DNA of 8,126 nucleotides from an uncultured Planctomycetaceae bacterium (lineage in GTDB: Bacteria > Planctomycetota > Planctomycetia > Pirellulales > Pirellulaceae). Location: NCBI GenBank assembly GCA_937967755.1, contig CALBTA010000214.1, positions 1-8,126 on the forward strand, written 5' to 3'. The notes under the pieces were generated by a model, which saw only the letters and a program-made list of their open reading frames with translations, made no database searches and was not told the origin of the DNA. The stretch's first letter is position 1. The number at the start of each line of letters is the position of its first letter. Positions 1 through 6,131 of the stretch are shown here, piece by piece. The translations under genes were made by a program, and so were the position numbers.

Positions 1-145
1 GTGCTCGGAGTTTTTGCCGGTACTGAGCATCTCGCTGCCGGCTTTCAAAGGGATCGTAAGGTGGCTTTGGCTCAGCCGGAACTGCTTCACCTAATACGAC
101 TACTGCAAAAACACCCACGAAAAAACAGATGACGACTCGCTTCAT
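1..145 (-). CDS. Exported protein of unknown function, 5' part only (truncated by window edge)
   Basis: An open frame on the minus strand starts at ATG 145-143 and runs off the left edge after 48 codons without a stop. The first 24 residues form a clear Sec signal peptide: a basic start (MKRVV), a hydrophobic core (ICFFVGVFAVVVLG) and a likely cleavage site after VPA. The visible mature part begins EPKPPYDPFESRQRD and is charged and proline-containing, with no domain I recognise. A G-rich stretch (GCGGGGG) lies about ten bases upstream of the ATG and may help ribosome binding. The gene is divergent from the PQQ-like propeller gene, with 366 bases between them. The signal peptide makes the reading frame credible, but function cannot be assigned from this fragment. 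Confidence 0.7.
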   Translation of the reverse strand, partial: MKRVVICFFVGVFAVVVLGEAVPAEPKPPYDPFESRQRDAQYRQKLRA

Positions 146-193
146 GTCTTGAACCCCCGCGCTGTGATGGCGACCGCTAGAACCGCTTACGTC

Positions 194-199
194 GTTATA
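194..199 (-). promoter_or_regulatory. Possible -10 element for the truncated minus-strand gene
   Basis: Read on the minus strand, this hexamer is TATAAC, one base from the sigma-70 consensus and about 50 bases upstream of the ATG at 145. No good -35 hexamer lies 16-18 bases further upstream, so this is only a candidate. Confidence 0.25.
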
Positions 200-280
200 G
201 CGAATCTCGCAATCGAAAGTATCCTTGCCCTCACGTCCCTCTAGTGCAATCACCATGCCAGCACAACAGAATAAAAGCAC

Positions 281-303
281 AAGTCTTTATTCGGAAAAGA
301 CTT
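281..303. repeat. Inverted repeat with 8-bp perfect arms
   Basis: The arms AAGTCTTT (281-288) and AAAGACTT (296-303) are perfect reverse complements around a 7-base loop. The element lies between two divergent genes and has no T-run after it on either strand. A regulator-binding site or an mRNA-leader hairpin is more likely than a terminator. The role is inferred from position only. Confidence 0.5.
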
Positions 304-313
304 ACATCAAACA

Positions 314-327
314 CGGCGAATTCGCCG
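314..327. repeat. Perfect 14-bp palindrome CGGCGAATTCGCCG
   Basis: All 14 bases are self-complementary with no central spacer, and the element lies only 10 bases from the preceding hairpin. Such a symmetrical site in a divergent promoter region suits a dimeric regulator. A chance palindrome of this length is unlikely at a given position but possible within a whole window. Confidence 0.45.
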
Positions 328-359
328 ACTTCGTTAGCATTGAGAAAACGTCATCATAA

Positions 360-386
360 CGACATCTTCTGATGTCTTATCGACAT
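360..386. repeat. GACATC box cluster (two direct copies, one inverted)
   Basis: CGACATC occurs at 360-366 and again at 380-386, exactly 20 bases apart. Between them GATGTC (371-376) is the inverted copy, making a 6-bp-arm, 4-base-loop hairpin with the first box. Helically phased boxes like these resemble operator half-sites. No regulator gene is visible in the window. Confidence 0.4.
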
Positions 387-511
387 CCATCGCCAGCCAT
401 CGCATTCACACGTGGCAGACAAATAAACGACTACGGATTGGTTCCGATGGGGCAGCCCACGCGATATGCTGAGGCAGTTTATCCTGCTCTTAGATACGGA
501 CCCACCCAATC

Positions 512-1810
512 ATGCCTCTCTCCCAATTCCGAAGTTGCGTTTTCCTCCTCGTCGCCCTCACGTCGTCGATCACTCTTGCGGAAAACTGGCCAGCTTGGCG
601 TGGGCCTCGGGGTGATGGGTCAAGCATTGAGAAGGCTGTTCCGACACATTGGGACGCAACCAAGGGCGACAACATCATCTGGAAGGTCCCCATCGCCGGC
701 AAAGGTCATTCCTCACCCATTGTTTGGGAAGATCGCATCTTCGTGGCAACTTGCCTGACGGATCAAGTTCCGCCTGCGCGTGAATTGCTCTGCCTGGATC
801 GGAAAACAGGTGAGACGATTTGGCAAACGAATGTTTTGGGAGCTCCGCTGGAGACGAAGCACGGGCTCAATAGCTATGCATCGGGAACACCGACGACGGA
901 CGGCATACACGTTTTCGTGACGTTCTTAGAGGTTGGCACCAAAACCATTGAGGCCCGAAACGTCGGGCGGCCTCGCCCTGTGACTCCCGGCGAAATTGTT
1001 GTGGCAGCTTATGACTTCGACGGAAACCAGAAATGGATTGTTCGCCCCGGTGGTTTCGTCAGCGTGCATGGCTTCTGCAGCAGCCCCGTGTTGTTTGAGG
1101 ACCTGGTGATCGTCAACGGCGATCACGATGGCGATTCGTACATCGCCGCGCTCAACAAGAGCAACGGCAAGCCCGTGTGGAAAATTCCGCGCGAGAACAA
1201 AACGCGCAGTTACGCCACACCGATCATTCGCAAAATCGAAGGGCGAACGCAAATGATTCTGGCCGGCGACAAGTGCGTCGCCAGTTACGACCCCCGGACC
1301 GGCGAGCGGCATTGGATCATCGACGGGCCGACCGAACAGTTCGTCGCCTCGCTGGTCTACAACGGCGAGTTGCTGTTCATGACCTGTGGCTTCCCCGAGC
1401 GGCACATGCTGGCGATCGACCCGACCGGCGAAGGAGACGTGACCGACACGCACATCCGCTGGCGAACAACCAAAGCCGCCGGGTATGTCCCCTCGCCCGT
1501 GGCCGTGGGGAATTACTTCCTGAACGTCTCAGACAACGGCATCGCCACTTGCTTCGACGCGGCCAGCGGCAAGCCGCACTGGGTCGAGCGGATCGGTCCG
1601 CACTTCAGTGCGTCGGCAGTCCATGCCGGCGGGCTGGCATATTTTCTGGCAGACAAAGGGACGACGACAATCATCCGCCCTGGCGACAAGCTCGACGTGG
1701 TCGCCGTAAACGAATTGGGCGAACACACCTACGCCTCGCCGGCGATCAGCGATGGGCAGATATTCTTGCGCGGGGAGAAACATTTGTATTGCATTGGCGA
1801 AAAGCGGTGA
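512..1810 (+). CDS. Exported PQQ-like (BamB-type) beta-propeller repeat protein
   Basis: A 432-residue protein. The signal peptide (residues 1-23, core CVFLLVALTSSITLA) is followed at once by ENWPAWRGPRGDGSS, an opening common in planctomycete PQQ-like propeller proteins. Repeated blades of the form 'A-x-D-x-x-T/S-G-x-x-x-W' can be read at about residues 92-106, 164-176, 211-223, 255-268 and 344-357, with a further one near 299-317. The C-terminus (LYCIGEKR) looks like the strand that closes the ring. These proteins form a periplasmic or exported propeller. Most family members of this type are scaffolds, and quinone binding cannot be inferred from the fold. I chose the ATG at 512 because it gives a complete signal peptide, although the upstream Shine-Dalgarno match is poor. 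The gene stands alone, is convergent with the hydrolase gene, and ends inside a strong hairpin. The family assignment is firm; the specific role is unknown. Confidence 0.93.
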   Translation: MPLSQFRSCVFLLVALTSSITLAENWPAWRGPRGDGSSIEKAVPTHWDATKGDNIIWKVPIAGKGHSSPIVWEDRIFVATCLTDQVPPARELLCLDRKTGETIWQTNVLGAPLETKHGLNSYASGTPTTDGIHVFVTFLEVGTKTIEARNVGRPRPVTPGEIVVAAYDFDGNQKWIVRPGGFVSVHGFCSSPVLFEDLVIVNGDHDGDSYIAALNKSNGKPVWKIPRENKTRSYATPIIRKIEGRTQMILAGDKCVASYDPRTGERHWIIDGPTEQFVASLVYNGELLFMTCGFPERHMLAIDPTGEGDVTDTHIRWRTTKAAGYVPSPVAVGNYFLNVSDNGIATCFDAASGKPHWVERIGPHFSASAVHAGGLAYFLADKGTTTIIRPGDKLDVVAVNELGEHTYASPAISDGQIFLRGEKHLYCIGEKR

Positions 1811-1852
1811 GAGTTCCCGCTTTGAGGCTCATGTAAAGCGGGCGCTCTCACC
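1806..1852. terminator. Hairpin between convergent genes, likely bidirectional terminator
   Basis: The outer arms GGTGAGAG (1806-1813) and CTCTCACC (1845-1852) pair perfectly. After a 2x2 internal loop, the inner arms CCCGCTTT (1816-1823) and AAAGCGGG (1835-1842) also pair perfectly, leaving an 11-base loop. The stem contains the propeller gene's TGA (1808-1810) and ends 26 bases beyond the hydrolase stop codon. On the plus strand no T-run follows. On the minus strand the hairpin is followed by GCTTTTCGCC, a short T-run. It is therefore a better intrinsic terminator for the hydrolase transcript and may act as a 3'-end stabiliser for the propeller mRNA. Confidence 0.65.
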
Positions 1853-1878
1853 CGTCGGTGGCGGTCAACGCTGCGCAC

Positions 1879-3708
1879 CTACTGCCACCGAACCTCACCT
1901 TTGTATTTGATCGACTGCAGAAGTTCTTCCGCGAGCCGCCTGGCCCTTTCCTTATCGCGGGTGTGCACCAAGAACAGCACGCCCTGCTTTTCGCTCTGTA
2001 CAATCGCCCGCACGCCGTGGCGGTTGAGCACGCGCGTGATCCGGTCAGCTGGGTAACTCTTCTCGCCGGGTAGGTAAACCAGTTCGACATACGGATCGGT
2101 TTGTTCGGCGACCGCTTCGGATTGATCGGAAAGATCTTTCCCAGTGACGGTCCAAGTGTAGTTGCGGTGACGGGCCGGCTGGCCGGGGCTTTCGTTGGCC
2201 CACACCTGAATCCAGTACTTGCCCGGGCGAACCGGTACGCCGCTCCACTGCCCCGTTTCGTAGTTCATCACCATGTTGTTGGGGTATCTAAACTGCGACT
2301 CGTTCCGCTGCGAATACGGCACGAGGTCGCCGGCGAGCAGCCAGCGGGCCGCGTCGCCGTCGGCCTGAAATTTAACGCTATACTCCTTCCCGGTTTCGGC
2401 AGGCGGCAGGGCTTCGCCCTCGGGCGCGATGATCGCCGGCGCGCTTTCGCCGGAAAAGAAATGGGCTTCGGCAATCGTACTATCCCTTCGCCCGTCGCCG
2501 CTGGCCACGGCGCGAATCAGGCAGTCGCCATCGATCGTCAGCGGCCCGGTGTACTTCCGCCACTTTTCATGTTCACCTTCGGCAACCGGCGGATACAACT
2601 CGAACCACTGTTTACCCTTCTGCGGCTTGAGAGGCACGACTTGAAAGCGAATCTCGGCGTCGTCGCTCGGCATCACGAAGCTGACGGTCTGCTCACCTTG
2701 AAAGATGCGCCAAGCGGGTTGAATCTCGGGCATCGGCGTGCGGGGGTTGTCGACCAGTTCGTGCTGGAAGAACTCGTGGATCCGCTCGATCGCATCGATC
2801 CGCCGCTGACCATCGGCTGAGATCGCTTCGGCCTTGTTGCTGCCATCCTTCTGGATCGACGAGAAGAGCGGCGGCACGTGAACCTTGCGGCCCTTCAAGC
2901 TGGCGTGTGTCATCACCGTTTGGGAGTAGTCGAACTTGCCGGTGTCGATCGCCGCTTGCTCGTTCTCACGCGGCTGATAACCTTGGCCAACCCACTGGTT
3001 GCATGCCGGGCTGTTGCCGCTGCCGAACTGCGTGCGAAAGCTGAAATCGTAACTGATCGCAGCGAACCGCCCATACACGCCGGGATAAGCAGGGCTGGGG
3101 TTGGCCATCGGGCGAGCGAAGGTTTCGTGGTAATCGTCGTCTTCCTTGCGCCACCCGCGCTGCCATAGTTCGCCAGCGTGGATGCTCTGCTGATGATTGA
3201 GCAAGTACAAGTCGCCGCTTCCGTGTCCGGCCGAACTGATCAGCCAACCGCCGGCGGAAAGTCCGATCGCCCCAAACCGAGAGGGATCGGCCTTGTACTT
3301 TTCCGCATGAACGCGCATGAAACGGGCGGCGTCGGCGTAGTCCCAAAAAACTTGTGGGAACATGCCGCGCGGCCGCATGATGTAGTTGAAGTTAACGCAG
3401 ACGTACCCGCGATCAGCGAAGTAGCTGACGATTTCGCGGTAGACCCTTTGGCTCTTGTCGCCGCCACCCCAGCCACCCCCGTGCACGACGAACAGCACCG
3501 GATGGCGATCCTCATCGTCGTCCGGCACAGTGATATCCATCACCATCTGCCCATCACGATCGGGCGACGCGCCGCCGGAATACCGCCAGGCGGGAAGGTA
3601 TTTGACATCCTTGTGTTCGACGGCAAAAGCGGCGTTGCCAACTGCCAGGCACAACGCGGCGATCCAAAATCTCTTGAGGGCAAACCCGAATGCTTCCGAG
3701 GGCTTCAT
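1879..3708 (-). CDS. Exported multidomain alpha/beta hydrolase (esterase-like)
   Basis: A 609-residue protein with a signal peptide at residues 1-29 (core WIAALCLAVGNAAFA). The catalytic module spans about 45-320. HGGGW at 76-80 is the oxyanion-hole motif, and GLSAGG at 149-154 holds the expected nucleophile Ser151, as in BD-FAE/carboxylesterase-type enzymes acting on ester bonds. Asp288 is a candidate acid, but no histidine sits at the usual place before the last helix (see findings). Residues ~328-420 resemble the chitobiase/hexosaminidase C-terminal beta-domain (YTGPLTIDGDCLIRAVAS near 386-403). Residues ~424-522 resemble a putative Ig (He_PIG) domain with the signature YETGQWSGVPVRPGKY. 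The last ~70 residues look like a small alpha/beta domain I cannot name. The start is supported by AGAGG six bases upstream. The gene is divergent from the NPCBM gene and convergent with the propeller gene. Substrate is unknown; an acylated polysaccharide would fit the accessory domains but is inference. Confidence 0.9.
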   Translation of the reverse strand: MKPSEAFGFALKRFWIAALCLAVGNAAFAVEHKDVKYLPAWRYSGGASPDRDGQMVMDITVPDDDEDRHPVLFVVHGGGWGGGDKSQRVYREIVSYFADRGYVCVNFNYIMRPRGMFPQVFWDYADAARFMRVHAEKYKADPSRFGAIGLSAGGWLISSAGHGSGDLYLLNHQQSIHAGELWQRGWRKEDDDYHETFARPMANPSPAYPGVYGRFAAISYDFSFRTQFGSGNSPACNQWVGQGYQPRENEQAAIDTGKFDYSQTVMTHASLKGRKVHVPPLFSSIQKDGSNKAEAISADGQRRIDAIERIHEFFQHELVDNPRTPMPEIQPAWRIFQGEQTVSFVMPSDDAEIRFQVVPLKPQKGKQWFELYPPVAEGEHEKWRKYTGPLTIDGDCLIRAVASGDGRRDSTIAEAHFFSGESAPAIIAPEGEALPPAETGKEYSVKFQADGDAARWLLAGDLVPYSQRNESQFRYPNNMVMNYETGQWSGVPVRPGKYWIQVWANESPGQPARHRNYTWTVTGKDLSDQSEAVAEQTDPYVELVYLPGEKSYPADRITRVLNRHGVRAIVQSEKQGVLFLVHTRDKERARRLAEELLQSIKYKGEVRWQ

Positions 3709-3882
3709 CTACAACCTCTGGATGGGTGAACATTGTGTGATTGCGTCACGTGGCACCGATCCATTGTAAGTGGAAGCAACCGAATCTACATCAGCGTGCC
3801 CATCGAAGGCGCAGCGGACCAGGGCCTTTTGACTACAATAGTGCGGAACAACGAGTCTCCGTCAGGCACTGGTAAACCTTAC
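3709..3882. promoter_or_regulatory. Divergent promoter region for hydrolase and NPCBM/kinase operon
   Basis: These 174 bases separate two divergent start codons and should contain both promoters. Two TACAAT hexamers, each one base from TATAAT, point outward: 3768-3763 on the minus strand, about 55 bases from the hydrolase ATG, and 3834-3839 on the plus strand, about 44 bases from the chosen GTG at 3883. Neither has a convincing -35 box. If the plus-strand site is real, transcription would begin near 3846, which excludes the upstream in-frame starts at 3733 (ATG) and 3841 (GTG). Confidence 0.35.
3715..3719 (-). promoter_or_regulatory. Shine-Dalgarno site of the hydrolase gene
   Basis: On the minus strand, AGAGG lies six bases before the ATG at 3708-3706. 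It is the clearest ribosome-binding site in the window and fixes the hydrolase start at a position that also gives a full signal peptide. Confidence 0.5.
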
Positions 3883-6129
3883 GTGACAGCTACTTCCCAA
3901 CCAACTCGAACGATCTTCGCCGTCTTGCTTGGCTCGCTGGTCTTGCTGCTGCTCGGGCGGTCGGCTGGGGCCCAGCGGTACGAGGTTCAACTGCGCGACG
4001 GCCAAGTTGTTCGCGGAGATCGGCTTTCGCTCGCGTCCGATCGCAATGTACCGACGCTGGAACGCAAACCGCTGCTGGACGAGAAGAACCCGGCCCGGGT
4101 GTTGCGCGACACGATGCCCGCATCCCCGCTTACGACAGCTTTTGCGGACGGAGAAGGCCGCGCCGCGAAGGTGATCGAGATGGCGGGCGGCGATCGTTTG
4201 ATCGGCAATTTGCATGAAGTAGTTCCAGGCGATAACGGCGCTCCGTCGCCCGGCCACCTGGTGGTGACCGCATCGGGTCACAACGGCAAAGTTCGTGTGC
4301 GGCTGGACTGGGTGCGGCGCATCTTTCCGCGGCGTCAAGACGCCGTGCGCGTCGAATCCGGTCAGCTTCGCCGCAGCGATGGCCGCGTGCTGGCGGGCCG
4401 TTCGCTGCGCTGGTATCCCGGCGGGCTTCGCGTGTTGACCAACGACGGCATCCAGGACGTTCCCATCGGCGACATCGCCGAACTGCACTTGCCCGATGGT
4501 GCCCCGCAACTTCCCTTGCCCGGCGCGGCGTTTGTCGCCGGCGAAGGGCCAACCGTTGTGCGCACGGTGACCGCCGATGGTCAGGTGTTTACCTTTCCGC
4601 GCGGCATGCTCGAAGAGTACTCGCCCGGCCGCGTGGTGCGGCGGAAGCAGAACTACACAGCGCTGACCGCGCTGGCCACCCGGCCGCCTTGGTCGCTTGA
4701 TACGGTCGTACTAGCGGCTGAAGAAGTCGCGTGGCAAATATACCTTAACGCCGACGAAGCCCCCCTTTCGCTGTTGCCCGTTGTGGAAGAGCAGCAGCAT
4801 TCCGCAGTGCACCATCTGCGTTGGCTGCGCAACCGGAATGTCCACGGGTCGCCTTTGCAAATTGGTGACGCTTCGTGTGAGTTGGGCGTCGGCATGCATT
4901 CGCACTCGCGCGTGACCTTCGCATTGCCCGCCGGCTCGAACGCGTTCACAACGCGCGTCGGCCTCGATCGCCGCGCTGGCACGGGCGGGTGCGTTCACTG
5001 CCGTATCTATCGGGACGAAGAAACTTCGCCCCTTTGGGAACGTAAGTTTCTGCGCGGAAGCGACGGCGCGCAAGAAGTTGGGCCTTTGAATATCGAAGGT
5101 GCGCAGCATCTCACGCTGGAAGTCGACTTCGCCGACGAAGGCCGGCCGCAAGGGAGCGATCCGCTCGATGTCCGTGATTGGGTCAATTGGATGATGCCTA
5201 CCGTCCGCGTCGATCCGTCGAAACTCCGCCAGCAACAGTACCTTTGGGACCTCGCCCCCGAGATCGCCGGCTGGTCTGTCACCGACGAGCTGCTGGCTGA
5301 GCTGACCCTCAGCCCGCACTACTACGAAAAGACAAACACCTGGTGCATGGCCCTTTCGGCCGATCAGCAACCGCTGGTGCTGTCGCGCGATATGCATGTC
5401 AACCTCACCAACGCCTGGCTGCCCATCGCCGCCGCGGCTGCCGACATGCCTGGTTCGCTGCACACCATCGGCGTCATTGCCAACGTCGAGGAAATTGGGC
5501 CGACGATGAACGGGCGGATTAAAACGCAAGACAAAGGGCGGTTCAACGACCGCATCCATATTCTCCACCGCGTCGCCGATCAGAACGCGCAACTGCAATT
5601 GGTCGTCGAGTCCGCCGATTCCGCGCGGCGCGGCATGAAGGGCGTTTCGTTCCTGCCGCTGCAACTGCAACCGCTGATCGTCAACTTGCCAGCCGACGGC
5701 CAGCCAATTGTTCCCGATGTTCCGCTGACGTCCCTGCAACCGATCTCGGCGCAGTGCCACGGCCAGCCGATTACCCTGCGGCGCGGCATGGTGGACGAGC
5801 GGGTGAAATTGAACGTTCGCGGTTGGCACTTTGACGAAGGCTTCGGGGTACCTACTGGTAGCGAAGTGACTTACAAGTTGGACCCGGGCTGGAAAAAGTT
5901 CGTCGCGGTCATCGGGTTGGCGAACGGGTGGAAAGGAGCCGGGCCGTACCAGGTGTTCGTTGATGATGAGTTGATTTGGACCAGCGACGACGACTTCACC
6001 CGCAATGACCAGGGCGAGCAGATCGAAGTTCCGTTGCCGGCTTCGGGAGAGACGATCACGCTAAAACTGCTGGGGACCGAAAGCGCGGGCGCTTGGGCGT
6101 GCGCGGGGTTCATAAAGGGCGAGCGCTGA
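3883..6129 (+). CDS. Exported protein with two NPCBM-like carbohydrate-binding domains
   Basis: A 748-residue product from GTG 3883. The frame is open back to an ATG at 3733, but that start adds 50 residues that hide the signal peptide. GTG 3883 puts a short basic n-region before the core IFAVLLGSLVLLLLG and a cleavage site near AGA|Q (residue 30). GTG 3841 is the alternative. Residues ~31-260 contain short beta repeats with a 'DG/GD-x-x-x-G' pattern (about 37-50, 100-113, 164-177), as seen in planctomycete exported proteins. Residues ~320-445 match the NPCBM/NEW2 fold: LGVGMHSHSRVTFALP at 334-349, then the LDRRAG loop, and a D-W-x-x-W-M strand at the end. A second NPCBM-like domain lies at ~640-745 (GWHFDEGFGV, YKLDPGWKKFVAVIGLANG, ending in ACAGFI). 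NPCBM domains bind carbohydrate and usually accompany glycoside hydrolases. No catalytic domain is visible here, so a binding or structural role is likely. The stop codon overlaps the start of the kinase gene. Confidence 0.88.
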   Translation: MTATSQPTRTIFAVLLGSLVLLLLGRSAGAQRYEVQLRDGQVVRGDRLSLASDRNVPTLERKPLLDEKNPARVLRDTMPASPLTTAFADGEGRAAKVIEMAGGDRLIGNLHEVVPGDNGAPSPGHLVVTASGHNGKVRVRLDWVRRIFPRRQDAVRVESGQLRRSDGRVLAGRSLRWYPGGLRVLTNDGIQDVPIGDIAELHLPDGAPQLPLPGAAFVAGEGPTVVRTVTADGQVFTFPRGMLEEYSPGRVVRRKQNYTALTALATRPPWSLDTVVLAAEEVAWQIYLNADEAPLSLLPVVEEQQHSAVHHLRWLRNRNVHGSPLQIGDASCELGVGMHSHSRVTFALPAGSNAFTTRVGLDRRAGTGGCVHCRIYRDEETSPLWERKFLRGSDGAQEVGPLNIEGAQHLTLEVDFADEGRPQGSDPLDVRDWVNWMMPTVRVDPSKLRQQQYLWDLAPEIAGWSVTDELLAELTLSPHYYEKTNTWCMALSADQQPLVLSRDMHVNLTNAWLPIAAAAADMPGSLHTIGVIANVEEIGPTMNGRIKTQDKGRFNDRIHILHRVADQNAQLQLVVESADSARRGMKGVSFLPLQLQPLIVNLPADGQPIVPDVPLTSLQPISAQCHGQPITLRRGMVDERVKLNVRGWHFDEGFGVPTGSEVTYKLDPGWKKFVAVIGLANGWKGAGPYQVFVDDELIWTSDDDFTRNDQGEQIEVPLPASGETITLKLLGTESAGAWACAGFIKGER

Positions 6130-6131
6130 TG
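6115..6131 (+). promoter_or_regulatory. TGATG stop-start overlap and weak ribosome-binding site of the kinase gene
   Basis: The TGA of the NPCBM gene (6127-6129) shares its A with the ATG of the kinase gene (6129-6131). AAGGGCGAG (6115-6123) lies five bases upstream and is a modest Shine-Dalgarno match. This arrangement is typical of translational coupling in an operon. An in-frame ATG at 6093 exists, but it would add 12 residues and overlap the upstream gene further. Confidence 0.7.

Larger units (their letters stand above)
146..511. other. Divergent intergenic region with palindromic elements
   Basis: This is the spacer between the truncated minus-strand gene and the plus-strand propeller gene. 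It is more AT-rich than the flanking coding DNA. I see no credible gene here: the only sizeable plus-strand frame, starting at 372, runs on into the propeller gene in a different frame and has no protein-like features. The spacer holds a hairpin (281-303), a 14-bp palindrome (314-327) and repeated GACATC boxes (360-386), listed separately. Promoters for both genes should lie here, but no complete -35/-10 pair is convincing. Confidence 0.6.

Noticed and set aside
438..470. TTGGTT and TATGCT as a promoter pair for the propeller gene
   Set aside because: The spacing is 21 bases and both hexamers match the consensus poorly, so it is not reported as a feature.
372..758. Plus-strand open frame of 128 codons upstream of and into the propeller gene
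   Set aside because: It overlaps the signal peptide and first blade of the propeller gene in another frame, is rich in Ser/Arg/Pro, and shows no protein-like features.
926..1453. Minus-strand open frame of 175 codons
   Set aside because: It lies entirely antisense to the PQQ-like propeller gene, whose blade motifs are clear. It is a by-product of GC-rich codon use.
1177..1836. Plus-strand open frame of 219 codons inside the propeller gene
   Set aside because: An arginine-rich translation of the wrong frame, with no motifs and fully covered by a well-supported gene.
2101..2820. Plus-strand open frame of 239 codons opposite the hydrolase
   Set aside because: Antisense to the hydrolase's accessory domains, with no signal peptide and no recognisable motif.
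3733..3882. N-terminal extension of the NPCBM protein from ATG 3733
   Set aside because: The 50 extra residues are not signal-peptide-like and would bury the hydrophobic export core, and a candidate -10 element lies inside this stretch. GTG 3883 is preferred.
4711..5829. Minus-strand open frame of 372 codons
   Set aside because: Antisense to the NPCBM gene. Although long, its translation is His/Arg/Gln-rich with no domain, whereas the plus frame has a clear NPCBM fold.
6093..6128. Upstream ATG start for the kinase gene
   Set aside because: It would add only 12 residues (starting MGVRGVHKG) and extend the overlap with the NPCBM gene. The TGATG junction at 6127-6131 is the more usual arrangement.
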